Assembly: GCA_942492735.1 (NCBI GenBank)
Contig: OW818648.1
Span: 310,001-374,000, forward strand
Origin: Sporobacter sp942492735
GTDB lineage: Bacteria; Bacillota; Clostridia; Oscillospirales; Oscillospiraceae
Length of the DNA stretch: 64,000 nucleotides
Direction of reading: 5' to 3'
The notes under the pieces were generated by a model. It saw only the letters and a list, made by a program, of their open reading frames with translations. It did not search any database and was not told the origin of the DNA. Of the stretch, positions 43,459 to 51,723 are shown one piece after another; the stretch's first letter is position 1; each line of letters begins with the position of its first letter. A program made the translations under genes and the position numbers.

Positions 43459-44116
43459 ATGTATCCTCCGATTGGACAAGCGCGTCGACGAATATTCCCG
43501 GAATCGTTACAAGCTCGGGATCAAGCGCACCGAGTTCGACGATTTTTTTCGCCTCAACAATCACGAAATCTGCCGCTCGTGCCATGATTGCGCCAAAATT
43601 CTTTGTAGAACCCCTGAGAAAGCAGTTTCCGAATTTGTCGGCTACCGTTGCTTTTACAAACGCGACATTTCCGCGCAGAGCTGTTTCCAGTAAGTAATCT
43701 CTGTTGTCGAAGGCGCGCTTTTCCTTGCCTTCTTCGATAATCGTGCCAACGCCGACCGGGGTGTAAAATCCGGCGATTCCTGCGCCGCCGCAGCGGATTT
43801 TTTCTGCCAACGTCCCTTGCGGGTACAGCGTCACGCTGCGCGGGTCGTCGATGAGCATCTGTCCCGTCATCGGATTTGAGCCGATATACGACGCGTAGAC
43901 CATCGTCACACGACCTTGCTTCATGACCCTGATCATATTGGAATCGACCAGCCCTGTATCATTTGATACGACGGTAAGATCTCCTGCTGTGTTTGTTTCA
44001 AGAAGGGCTTTTATCAGCGTTTCAGGGCTTCCCGCCATTAAGAAACCGCCAACGAGCAGCGTGTCGCCATCTTTGACCATCATCACTGCTTGTGCTGCGG
44101 TTGTCAGTTTCTCCAT
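43448..44116 (-). CDS. 3-oxoacid/acetate CoA-transferase subunit A
   Basis: About 222 residues, alpha subunit (AtoD/ScoA-like), with the family segments DGDTLLVGGFLMAGSPETLI, EKIRCGGAGIAGFYTPVGVGT, FVKATVADKFGNCFLRGSTKNF and the C-terminal GALDPELVTIPGIFVD. ATG at 44116 is preferred to the adjacent TTG; the SD is weak (AAAAGAG). First gene after promoter copy C. With subunit B it activates a carboxylic acid to its CoA ester at the expense of acyl-CoA; the acid is unknown. Confidence 0.9.
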   Translation of the reverse strand: MEKLTTAAQAVMMVKDGDTLLVGGFLMAGSPETLIKALLETNTAGDLTVVSNDTGLVDSNMIRVMKQGRVTMVYASYIGSNPMTGQMLIDDPRSVTLYPQGTLAEKIRCGGAGIAGFYTPVGVGTIIEEGKEKRAFDNRDYLLETALRGNVAFVKATVADKFGNCFLRGSTKNFGAIMARAADFVIVEAKKIVELGALDPELVTIPGIFVDALVQSEDTYGC

Positions 44117-44185
44117 CAAGTCTCTGTCTCTTTTCTGAGTAGTTATATTTTGTCAATTTATTATTGGGCTAATATAGACAGTTAG

Positions 44186-44263
44186 ATTGTAAAACAAAGG
44201 TGATCCATTGTGAAATATCTATAAGCGATTAATGGAGCGACGAGTTATTATTGCGCACGATAA
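44186..44263 (-). promoter_or_regulatory. Promoter element copy C (LysR-type box plus -35/-10)
   Basis: Minus strand: TTAT-N11-ATAA at 44263-44245, dyad ATTAAT-N5-ATAGAT, -35 TTCACA at 44214-44209, 17 bp, -10 TACAAT at 44191-44186. It drives the CoA-transferase A/B genes and perhaps the long set of same-strand genes beyond. It starts 26 bp past the stop of butyrate kinase. Confidence 0.75.
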
Positions 44264-44288
44264 GATAGGGCGATCTTCATACCGCTCG

Positions 44289-45389
44289 TTATAATCCATT
44301 CCAGACAGGGCTGCCGGTATATGTTTGTGGCTGCTCGTCTCCGCGCATGACGCGGAGCGCGCCTGCGGCCAGTGCCTCCAATTCAAATTCACCAGGTATG
44401 ATGACCACCTCGGCAATCCAGCTGATATACGCCTTCATGAGGTCGGTAATTGCCTTACCGTTTGAAATACCGCCGGTGAGGATGATGGCATTGACCTGAC
44501 CCTTCAGTGCCACGGCCATTGCGCCGACATATTTGGCACTTTGATAGATCATGCCGCGGAAGACAGCGTCGGCGTATTTGTCTCCGGAATCCGCAAGCTT
44601 CTTAACATCGCGGACTTCTGCGGTGCCGAAGTGATCCATTAGACCGCCGTTCTTGTTGAGTCTGTCAGTCAGCTGCTTTTTCGTATAGTCTCCGCTGTAG
44701 GCCATTTCGACGATCTTCATATAGGGCATGTCGCCGGCGCGCGTCGGCGTCATAGGGCCAGAACCCTTGATGATGTCGTTCGAATCGATCATACGGCCTT
44801 TTTTATGCGCTGTGATGGAGATACCGCCGCCGAGATGGCAGATGACAAGGTTGACGTCATCGTATTTGAGCCCATGCGCTGCACAATAACGAATTGCAAT
44901 CTCTTTTTGATTGAGGGCATGAATGTGGCTTTCTCTGTAGATGCCCTTGATGCCAGTGACGCGCGCGACATCCTCAAACTCATCAACATCGGGCGGATTG
45001 ACAACAAAGGCTTTCTTTCCATACTTATCAGCAAACTGCTTGCAGATCTGCGAGGCGAGCTGCGCCGGATGCTGACCTGTCATGCCACGGCTGGCGTGCT
45101 CGGCAAGAAGCGCGGTGACCTCATATGTCCCGCCGACAAGGGGCAGAAGACCGCCGCCGCGGCCGACAAACACGTCGACACCCGTCATGGCATAGCCCTG
45201 GGCTTCCATTGTCTTTTCCACCACATCGCTGCGATAACCGAGCTGATCCTGAATTTCCTTGAAGATCATCAGTTCTTCGGCACCGTGGTTGATCGTCTCG
45301 CTAAACACCTCGCCATCGTCATCAAAAAGGGCTATTTTTGTTGATGTCGACCCGGGATTGACAGCGAGTATCCTGAATTTTTTATTCAC
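44289..45389 (-). CDS. buk: Butyrate kinase
   Basis: 366 residues of the acetokinase family, converting butyryl (or other short acyl) phosphate plus ADP to the acid plus ATP in the cytoplasm. N-terminal AVNPGSTSTKIALF phosphate-binding motif (about 9-22), VGRGGGLLPLVGGTYEV, NLVICHLGGGISITAHKKGRMIDSND in parts, and ILTGGISNGKAI near the end are diagnostic. The start is GTG after GAAGGAG. It follows the phosphotransbutyrylase by 15 bp, the standard ptb-buk order. The substrate may be a branched or substituted acyl phosphate rather than butyryl phosphate. Confidence 0.95.
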   Translation of the reverse strand: MNKKFRILAVNPGSTSTKIALFDDDGEVFSETINHGAEELMIFKEIQDQLGYRSDVVEKTMEAQGYAMTGVDVFVGRGGGLLPLVGGTYEVTALLAEHASRGMTGQHPAQLASQICKQFADKYGKKAFVVNPPDVDEFEDVARVTGIKGIYRESHIHALNQKEIAIRYCAAHGLKYDDVNLVICHLGGGISITAHKKGRMIDSNDIIKGSGPMTPTRAGDMPYMKIVEMAYSGDYTKKQLTDRLNKNGGLMDHFGTAEVRDVKKLADSGDKYADAVFRGMIYQSAKYVGAMAVALKGQVNAIILTGGISNGKAITDLMKAYISWIAEVVIIPGEFELEALAAGALRVMRGDEQPQTYTGSPVWNGL

Positions 45390-45404
45390 CGAATTCTCCT
45401 TCTT

Positions 45405-46316
45405 CTAGTAGCTTGCAGCTGCACAGGCGGCGAGCGCTATGGAGTAATATTTGTCCGAAGCTTCCGCAGAACGGGAGGTTAAAATAACAGGCACTTTCGC
45501 GCCGAGGACCGTGCCGGCGGTCGTTGCGTCACTAAAACCCGTCAGGCATTTGGCAAGGATGTTGCCCGCGGTGATATCCGGCACAATCAGAAGGTCGGCA
45601 TCTCCCGCCACAGGGCTGATATAGCCTTTGATGACCGCAGCTTCTTTGCTGGTCGCAAGGTCAAATGAAATGGGACCTTCAATGATGCAGCCGGTAATGT
45701 CACCGTTTATATTCATGGTTTTCAGGGCATCGGCATCCACGGCATCAGGCATCTTCGGATTCACTTTTTCGACCGAGGAGAGAATGGCGACTTTTGGATT
45801 GTCAAAACCAATCGAATGCAGCAGCTTCACGGCGTTCTCCACAATAACCTTTTTCCCCTCAAGGTCGGGATATGTGTTGAGACCCATATCGCTGATAGCA
45901 AAGATTTTGTGATATTTGGGTGTTTCATAGAAACCGAGCAGGGAGAGTTTTCCGCCGATTAAGAGACCGTTCTCTTTTGTGACAATTGCTTTCATGAACT
46001 GGCCTGTCTCCAGCTTTCCTTTCATAATAGCGGTGGCCCTGCCGGAGTGAATGAGCTCTACCGCCTTGCGCAGAGACTCGTCAATACCAGTGGATGCGAT
46101 AATCTCAAATTTGGCCGGTTCGGCGCCATAGTGTATCAGCATCTCTTTGATTTTCTCAGCGTTGCCAATGAGCAACGGGATGATGATGCCCTCCTCTGTG
46201 GCTTTGACGACAGATTCTAGCGTGTGGTCGTCATGGGCTTCGGCAACAGCGACGATCGTCTTTTTCGTCATTTTCTTCGCTTCTTCCGCGAGGTCCTTGA
46301 AACAGTTAATTTTCAT
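45405..46316 (-). CDS. ptb: Phosphate butyryltransferase
   Basis: 303 residues, exchanging CoA for phosphate on butyryl-CoA or a similar acyl-CoA, the step before butyrate kinase. Family segments include VAVAEAHDDHTLESVVKA, IPLLIGNAEKIKEML, IMKGKLETGQFMKAIV and the C-terminal VPVILTSRSAEASDKYYSIALA (given in parts). ATG with CGGAGG 5 bases upstream. First gene after promoter copy D, divergent from the MBL-fold gene. Its presence means acyl-CoA made in this cluster can be turned into ATP. Confidence 0.94.
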   Translation of the reverse strand: MKINCFKDLAEEAKKMTKKTIVAVAEAHDDHTLESVVKATEEGIIIPLLIGNAEKIKEMLIHYGAEPAKFEIIASTGIDESLRKAVELIHSGRATAIMKGKLETGQFMKAIVTKENGLLIGGKLSLLGFYETPKYHKIFAISDMGLNTYPDLEGKKVIVENAVKLLHSIGFDNPKVAILSSVEKVNPKMPDAVDADALKTMNINGDITGCIIEGPISFDLATSKEAAVIKGYISPVAGDADLLIVPDITAGNILAKCLTGFSDATTAGTVLGAKVPVILTSRSAEASDKYYSIALAACAAASY

Positions 46317-46350
46317 TTTTTCCTCCGGTCATCTTCATTGTTCCTGATAG

Positions 46351-46428
46351 ATTTTAATGCAAACCGGCGGCTTATGTGAAATATCTATTCGTGATAAATG
46401 CGCCGCGAATTATCAGGTAATAAGATAA
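46351..46428 (-). promoter_or_regulatory. Promoter element copy D (LysR-type box plus -35/-10)
   Basis: Minus strand: TTAT-N11-ATAA at 46428-46410, dyad ATTTAT-N5-ATAGAT, -35 TTCACA at 46380-46375, 18 bp, -10 TAAAAT at 46356-46351. It drives ptb-buk. The box also lies 10 bp from the -35 of a divergent plus-strand promoter (46438), so one bound regulator could affect both directions. Confidence 0.72.
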
Positions 46429-46437
46429 GTGTAGTCA

Positions 46438-46467
46438 TTGACATCAAGAAGAGCGCAGGAGTAAAGT
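46438..46467 (+). promoter_or_regulatory. Divergent promoter of the MBL-fold/CoA-transferase genes
   Basis: TTGACA at 46438-46443 (perfect -35), 18 bp, TAAAGT at 46462-46467, then AGGGG before the ATG at 46498. Adjacent to LysR-type box copy D. Confidence 0.6.
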
Positions 46468-46497
46468 AAAATAAAATAAAGTAAACAGGGGTATCTC

Positions 46498-47487
46498 ATG
46501 GCTGAAGAAATTGCACACGGTATTTATAAGTTAAACATCCCATTACCCGGTAACCCCCTGAAAAATCTTAACAGCTACCTGGTTTGCGGGCAAGAGCGAA
46601 ATCTCCTGATTGACACGGGCTTTAAAACCCCGGCCTGCCTCGAAGCAATAAATGCGGAATTAAGCGCGCTTTCGATTGACATGTACAAAACAGACATTTT
46701 TTTGACGCACATGCACGCTGACCACATTGGACTCGCGACAACACTGGCAACAGATCGTTCAAAGATATATATCAGTTCCGTAGACGCAGCTTTTTTGAAT
46801 TCACTTAATTTGCCTGAAACCCGCGAGCAGCTGATTGCAGCAAATGTTTCCGAAGGATTTCCGATTGAGGAGTTTATCAACTCCATCGGCAGCAATTCGA
46901 TGCGGAGAATGGTTTCAGCCAAACCTGTGGAATATGCGTGTCTTGAAGACGGCTGCGTTTTGTCATATGGCGGTTATACCTTGGTCTGTATTTTGACGCC
47001 GGGCCACACACCAGGTCACATGTGCCTTTATTGTGACGCGCTGAAGCTGATGTTTCTCGGTGATCACATTCTCTTCGGCATCACACCCAACATTGTCAGA
47101 TGGCCCAATTTCAAGAATTCATTAAAAGCGTATCTGCTACATTTACAAAAGATCGGGCAATATGACGTTGCTATTTCTTTGCCCGCCCACCGAACTGTTG
47201 ACTGCACGATCCAGGACAGAATCCTGTCATTGACGGCGCATCATCGCAAGCGCCTCGACGAGATCTGTGACATTGTTTTGAAAAACCCCGGACTTACCGC
47301 ATACAAAATCGCCGGCATGATGCACTGGGATATTCGCTGCGATTCTTGGGCTGATTTCCCTCCCACACAAAAATGGTTTGCCGTCGGTGAAGCTCTGGCG
47401 CATATCGATTATCTGCTCGAAGACGGCAGAATTATCTCACAGACAAAGGATGGCCTCCGGTTCTATCATTTAAGTACCGGAGTTTAA
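46498..47487 (+). CDS. MBL-fold metallohydrolase
   Basis: 329 residues. The metal site HMHADH (71-76), the GHTPGH His (about 165-170), Asp in FLGDHI (about 183-188) and a later His in LPAHR make a complete two-metal beta-lactamase-fold centre. The C-terminal 80 residues form a helical winged-helix-like tail, as in LACTB2 and Rv-type MBL proteins. The family hydrolyses thioesters (glyoxalase II-like), lactones or phosphodiesters; in this acyl-CoA setting a thioesterase or lactonase role is plausible but unproven. ATG with AGGGG. One of the few plus-strand genes, 36 bp before the CoA-transferase with which it forms an operon. Confidence 0.87.
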   Translation: MAEEIAHGIYKLNIPLPGNPLKNLNSYLVCGQERNLLIDTGFKTPACLEAINAELSALSIDMYKTDIFLTHMHADHIGLATTLATDRSKIYISSVDAAFLNSLNLPETREQLIAANVSEGFPIEEFINSIGSNSMRRMVSAKPVEYACLEDGCVLSYGGYTLVCILTPGHTPGHMCLYCDALKLMFLGDHILFGITPNIVRWPNFKNSLKAYLLHLQKIGQYDVAISLPAHRTVDCTIQDRILSLTAHHRKRLDEICDIVLKNPGLTAYKIAGMMHWDIRCDSWADFPPTQKWFAVGEALAHIDYLLEDGRIISQTKDGLRFYHLSTGV

Positions 47488-47523
47488 TAGACGAACAGAC
47501 TCAAGCTAAAAGAGGAGGTTCAA

Positions 47524-48828
47524 ATGGCTGACACTCATAATAATTATCAAACGCTTTATAATGAGAAGAAACGCTCAATTGACGGCTGCCTGGATATCAT
47601 CCATTCCAATGATGTTGTGGTCTCCATGCCCGATAACAACGAGCCGGAGGATATCCTCCGGGCATTTCATACCATCGCGCCGCGCGTAGAAAATGTCATC
47701 CTGCAAAAGGGCGCCAACGGCATGTTTAAGGCTATTACCGAGCCCGGTCTTGACGGCCGCATCAACTCAACAGGCTACTATTTCGGCGCGGCGCAGCGCC
47801 TCGGCAGCAAATTGGGCAGCGCGTTTTATGTGGCGTGTGACATCCCCGATTTCGAGCCTTTTTTTGGTTCGGTCCATCCCTGTACCGTTTTTATGGCGTC
47901 CGTCACACCCATGGACGAAAACGGAAACTTTTACGCGAGCCTCTGCCGCCAGTGGGGTGACGTGTTTATCAAGACCGCCAATCGGGTAATACTGGAGATC
48001 AACGATAATCTTCCGTACATGCCGAACGGCCTCCGGATCAATATCGCCGATGTGACCTGCCTGTACGAATCAAATCACGGGCTCTGGGAGCTGTCAACCA
48101 TTCATGCAACGGACGACGAACGAAAGGTCGCGCAGAATTGCCGCGCGCTCCTGCGTGACGGCGACTGCATTCAGCTGGGAATCGGCGGTTTGCCCAACGC
48201 TATTGCCGAGGCGATGTTCGATCTTCAGGATCTGGGCATACATACTGAAATGGTCACCTCCACCATGGGTGAGATGATCCGGCGCGGCATCGTCACCGGA
48301 GCACGTAAAAATTTCCATCCCGGCGAGCATATCGGCTCTTTCGCCGGTGGAGACATGGCCTTATATAAAACATTGGCGGAAGACCCGAAATGCCGCCTGC
48401 TTCCGGGCACCTGGGTGGTAGATCCCATGATCATCAAGCAAAATGATAATATGGTCTCGATTAATACTGCGGTAGAAATGGATCTTACAGGTCAGATTTG
48501 CGCCGAAAGCGTCGGTCCGATGCAGTTATCCGGCACAGGAGGCGCGTTCGACTTTGCCTATGGCGCGCTCCACGCAAAGGGCGGCCGGGGGATATATGCG
48601 TTCTTAAGCACCACAAATAAGGGGTTTTCGAAAATCAATTGCTTGCTCAAAGAAGGCGCGCAGGTTTCTGTCCCGCGTAATTACGCCGACTATGTGGTGA
48701 CCGAATACAGTATTGCCCCGCTGCGCGGACGTACAACAAGAGAGCGTGCAGAAAATCTCATTGCCGTGTCTCACCCCGACCTCCGCGCAAAGCTTCGCGC
48801 GGAAGCAAAACAAATTAATATCCTTTGA
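47524..48828 (+). CDS. Acetyl-CoA hydrolase/4-hydroxybutyrate CoA-transferase family protein
   Basis: 434 residues, family I fused-type CoA-transferase (AcetylCoA_hydro). N-terminal part about 1-195; C-terminal part with GIGGLPNAIAEAMFDLQDLGIHTEM, whose Glu in HTEM (about 240) is the expected catalytic residue; LSGTGGAFDFAYGALHAKGGRGI and LRGRTTRERAENLIAVSHPDLR (in parts) follow the family. It transfers CoA from acetyl-CoA or another acyl-CoA to an acid. It is unrelated in layout to the two-subunit enzyme at 42802-44116, so two CoA-transferases lie within 6 kb. GGAGG before ATG. It converges on the molybdoenzyme gene with no clear terminator. Confidence 0.9.
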   Translation: MADTHNNYQTLYNEKKRSIDGCLDIIHSNDVVVSMPDNNEPEDILRAFHTIAPRVENVILQKGANGMFKAITEPGLDGRINSTGYYFGAAQRLGSKLGSAFYVACDIPDFEPFFGSVHPCTVFMASVTPMDENGNFYASLCRQWGDVFIKTANRVILEINDNLPYMPNGLRINIADVTCLYESNHGLWELSTIHATDDERKVAQNCRALLRDGDCIQLGIGGLPNAIAEAMFDLQDLGIHTEMVTSTMGEMIRRGIVTGARKNFHPGEHIGSFAGGDMALYKTLAEDPKCRLLPGTWVVDPMIIKQNDNMVSINTAVEMDLTGQICAESVGPMQLSGTGGAFDFAYGALHAKGGRGIYAFLSTTNKGFSKINCLLKEGAQVSVPRNYADYVVTEYSIAPLRGRTTRERAENLIAVSHPDLRAKLRAEAKQINIL

Positions 48829-48877
48829 CATCTGTTATCTGAAAAAACTGCCAAATGGATCCTTAAACGGCGGCGTT

Positions 48878-51052
48878 TTACTGCGCCGATTTATTGATCC
48901 AGTCATTAAACCGCTGTTCAATGATGCAGTTTTCATTCTTATAAATAGTGCAGAGCAGCGCCCGGAGCTGATAGGCTCCGTTAAACGGGTCATGCGGACC
49001 GGCACCTGAGGTCAGTATATTGACGTTTGATTCATCCCATCCATATCCCGGTGCGCCCGCTTCCGGATACCACCAGCCCATTTCACAATTGATTACCCGA
49101 GGATCCAGCGCCGGTACCAGCTTCGCTTTCTGCGTGATCCGTCCCCGCAAGGTCTCAATAAAAACCCAATCCCCTTCGATAATCCCGTATTTTTCTGCTG
49201 TTACCGGGCTGATGCTGACAAGCGGAAATGGCGCCGCCTTTCGAAGTGACTTGATCTGACGGTTATTTGAAATAAAGTACTGCTGCCTGCGTCCGCCTGT
49301 CGTCAAAATCAGCGGATACCGTTCTGCGAGGTCCGGCTGACTAACAGGACTTTCCGGCACTTCTGTCCAGAACGGCAGCGCCTCTCCGCCGCAATCCTTG
49401 ACAGCTTGGGCGTAAAGCTCATACTTCCCTGATGGCGTGCGGAATCCCCCGCGCTTGAGGTATTGGCGATATTCTCTTTTAGGCTCTATATAGCTTATTT
49501 CCTTGAATTTTTGAAAATTGATCCCCTCAAATACCGGGCGGCGACTGCCCATCTCCTCAAGCTGACAATCCATGATGGCCTCAAGTCTGTCCGCGCCAAA
49601 ATCAAGGGCCATGCGTCGGGACAACTCAAAGAAGAATTCTTCGTCTGATTTGCACGCGCCAACCTCCACGACCTTTTTTTGGCAGAGTATCGCCTGGTCT
49701 CCGAACTCCGGCATACAGAAAATACTGTCGATTTCCGGCCACAATGCCGCAGGCAACACGATATCAGCCAGCTCCGCCGTTGGTGTCATGAATATATCCA
49801 TGTAAACAAAAAACTCGATACATTTGAGGCTGTCATACACATGCCGGCTCTCGGGCAGGGATAACAACGCGTTATTTGCGTGCGCAAAGAGCCCGCGTAT
49901 TTTATATGGCGCACCTGTTCGTATCGCTTCCATCACCAGATGCGGGTGTGCAAAAAGCTTTGGGCTGACACTACCGTCGTTTTGCGGGTATCCGCCGCTG
50001 ATGCACTTTTTTATCATATCGTCCGACAACCGGTCCGTCATAATGTCGGGGGTCGGCGCGATCTCCATGCTTTCGACGAAACCGCCCGGGACATCATAGT
50101 TGCCTGTAATTGCCGGTATCATGTAGATAGCGCGGCAGGTTTGGAATGAATTCGTACTTTGCTCAATGGCGCAGCCCCATTCTAAGGAAAGCGGTTTGAT
50201 GGACGCAATCAGGCGCGCTGCTCTTATAATCTGTGCTGCGGGTACCCAGGTGATTTCGGCGACATACTCTGCACCATATTCAGCGCACCGCTCGCGGAGC
50301 TGCTCAAAGCCGATCGTTTCGTTTTCAACAAAATCCCGATCATACAATCCCTCGGATATGATAATATTTAAAATACCAAGCGCGAGCGCTCCATCCGTAC
50401 CGGGGCGCAGCTTCAGCCATTCAATCGCGTTTTTCGCCAGCTCCGTCGGCTGCGGGTCGACAACAATAAGTGTTGTCCCCGTTTTTACAGCGTCCTTAAT
50501 GTGAAACTGCAGCTCCCCATCCGCTCCGCTGACGGCAGGGTTGGCGCCCCATACTAAGATACCTGCTGGCGGTGTCTGTCCGTAATAGTCAACGCCGGCG
50601 AAGACCCCGGCGGTCAGCATCCCCGCATTGATTCTCGGGCCAAGACAGATCAGCGCGCCGGAGGAGGTCGCGTTGGGTGTGCCCAAAACATTGCCGAAAC
50701 GCCAAAAATGGCTCAGGTGGTGCCTGCCGGTTCCGGTGATGAGGGCAATACACTCCGGCCCGTACGTATTCATAAAACCGCCGATCTTCTCGGCGATCAA
50801 ACGATACGCGTCGTCCCAAGAAATGCGCTCCCAGGTTCCGCTGCCGCGAGGTCCTTTGCGGCGCATGGGATATAAGAGTCTGTCCTCATGGTACATCTGT
50901 TCAATGATGGAGGCACCTTTCACACAGCCGCGACCTTTGTTCAAAGGCCCAACCGGATCGGGCGCGACCTTGACGAGCTGCCCATTCTCCACTGTCAGCA
51001 GGTGGATGCACCCGCCGTGACAACCGCGGCAGGCGGCTTTGATTGTCGTCAT
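48878..51052 (-). CDS. Molybdopterin-dependent oxidoreductase (DMSO reductase superfamily)
   Basis: 724 residues binding bis-molybdopterin guanine dinucleotide with Mo or W and one 4Fe-4S cluster (Cys8, 11, 15, 43 then Val-Lys). Cys136 in GALICLGPR stands where the metal ligand is expected, suggesting Cys ligation as in formate dehydrogenase and acetylene hydratase-like enzymes. The C-terminal molydop_binding domain starts near 600 (YPLILTTGGRRQQYF). There is no twin-arginine signal, so it is cytoplasmic, and no Fe-S or membrane subunit lies beside it. Relatives include catechol dehydroxylases and transhydroxylases of anaerobes; the reaction here is unknown. GGAGG upstream of ATG. It lies 50 bp after the thioesterase, behind a terminator-like hairpin. 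Confidence 0.88.
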   Translation of the reverse strand: MTTIKAACRGCHGGCIHLLTVENGQLVKVAPDPVGPLNKGRGCVKGASIIEQMYHEDRLLYPMRRKGPRGSGTWERISWDDAYRLIAEKIGGFMNTYGPECIALITGTGRHHLSHFWRFGNVLGTPNATSSGALICLGPRINAGMLTAGVFAGVDYYGQTPPAGILVWGANPAVSGADGELQFHIKDAVKTGTTLIVVDPQPTELAKNAIEWLKLRPGTDGALALGILNIIISEGLYDRDFVENETIGFEQLRERCAEYGAEYVAEITWVPAAQIIRAARLIASIKPLSLEWGCAIEQSTNSFQTCRAIYMIPAITGNYDVPGGFVESMEIAPTPDIMTDRLSDDMIKKCISGGYPQNDGSVSPKLFAHPHLVMEAIRTGAPYKIRGLFAHANNALLSLPESRHVYDSLKCIEFFVYMDIFMTPTAELADIVLPAALWPEIDSIFCMPEFGDQAILCQKKVVEVGACKSDEEFFFELSRRMALDFGADRLEAIMDCQLEEMGSRRPVFEGINFQKFKEISYIEPKREYRQYLKRGGFRTPSGKYELYAQAVKDCGGEALPFWTEVPESPVSQPDLAERYPLILTTGGRRQQYFISNNRQIKSLRKAAPFPLVSISPVTAEKYGIIEGDWVFIETLRGRITQKAKLVPALDPRVINCEMGWWYPEAGAPGYGWDESNVNILTSGAGPHDPFNGAYQLRALLCTIYKNENCIIEQRFNDWINKSAQ

Positions 51053-51082
51053 ATGTTAATGCCCTCCTCTCATGACATATTT

Positions 51083-51129
51083 TCTTAAAACAAACGCCCT
51101 GCTCATGTTGATGAACCGGGCGTATTGTT
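51083..51129 (-). terminator. Terminator/attenuator overlapping the 3' end of the thioesterase gene
   Basis: Minus strand: AACAATACGCCC (within the last codons of the thioesterase) pairs with GGGCGTTTGTT, one base bulged, followed by a T-rich run (TTTGTTTTAA). It lies just before the SD of the molybdoenzyme gene, so that gene depends on read-through or on a promoter I did not find. Confidence 0.65.
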
Positions 51130-51576
51130 TTTCTTTTCTCGCGAAAGTCTTCTTTGAAGACCCTCTTCAAACAGATTCTTTTCTTCTTCCGTTTCGAGCA
51201 CAAGCGGGGGGAGTTTTTTGGGTTTACCGACCTTATCCAGAGCGACCATCGTGAAAAAAGCTGTTTGCGTTCTTTTGGGCTCATCTTCAGAATCCAGATC
51301 CTCGACATCCACAGTGACAATGACCTCCATCGATGTTGTACCAACAAAGGCGACCGTCGCTGTGCACGTCACAAGCGCATCAACAAATATCGGACAAATA
51401 AACTGCATCTCATCCACGCGCGCCGTTACGACGTTGCTGCGGGAATATCGGCGGGCGGCTGCGCCCGCTGTTGTATCCATGAGTTTCATAATTTCCCCGC
51501 CATGCACATTACCAGCGTAATTTGCTTGGCTCGGCATCATAATCTGACATATACATATTGATGTTCGTTTGTCCAT
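51103..51576 (-). CDS. Acyl-CoA thioesterase (hot-dog fold, ACOT/YciA-like)
   Basis: 157 residues. NVHGGEIMKLMDTTAGAAARR (in parts, about 22-42) is the hot-dog helix with the conserved Asn-His-Gly-Gly and catalytic Asp; VTARVDEMQFICPI and the VDVEDLDSEDEPKRTQTAFFTM strands follow. It hydrolyses acyl-CoA to free acid and CoA. The ATG at 51576 has AAGGGAG upstream; a longer in-frame start at 51648 would overlap the -10 of promoter copy E and is rejected. First gene after copy E, so it shares the regulator of Ptb/Buk and the CoA-transferase and may release CoA when acyl-CoA piles up. Confidence 0.9.
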   Translation of the reverse strand: MDKRTSICICQIMMPSQANYAGNVHGGEIMKLMDTTAGAAARRYSRSNVVTARVDEMQFICPIFVDALVTCTATVAFVGTTSMEVIVTVDVEDLDSEDEPKRTQTAFFTMVALDKVGKPKKLPPLVLETEEEKNLFEEGLQRRLSREKKNNTPGSST

Positions 51577-51646
51577 ACGAGCTCCCTTCACATCGTGATT
51601 TAGCTCAAGCACATAGTATAGGCGCGAGGTTAAACGACACAGACTC

Positions 51647-51723
51647 ATATTAGATTGACCGAACTCATTTGTGAAATATTTATAAACGATAAATTCTTGA
51701 CGACTTATTACGGCGCTTAATAA
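51647..51723 (-). promoter_or_regulatory. Promoter element copy E (LysR-type box plus -35/-10)
   Basis: Minus strand: TTAT-N11-ATAA at 51723-51705, dyad ATTTAT-N5-ATAAAT, -35 TTCACA at 51675-51670, 17 bp, -10 TAATAT at 51652-51647. It drives the thioesterase. The box extends 7 bp into the 3' end of the upstream UGSC-like gene, which has no terminator of its own before it. Confidence 0.75.

Noticed and set aside
51577..51648. Longer start of the thioesterase gene at 51648
   Set aside because: It would begin inside the -10 region of promoter copy E and has no SD; the ATG at 51576 has AAGGGAG and matches the family N-terminus.
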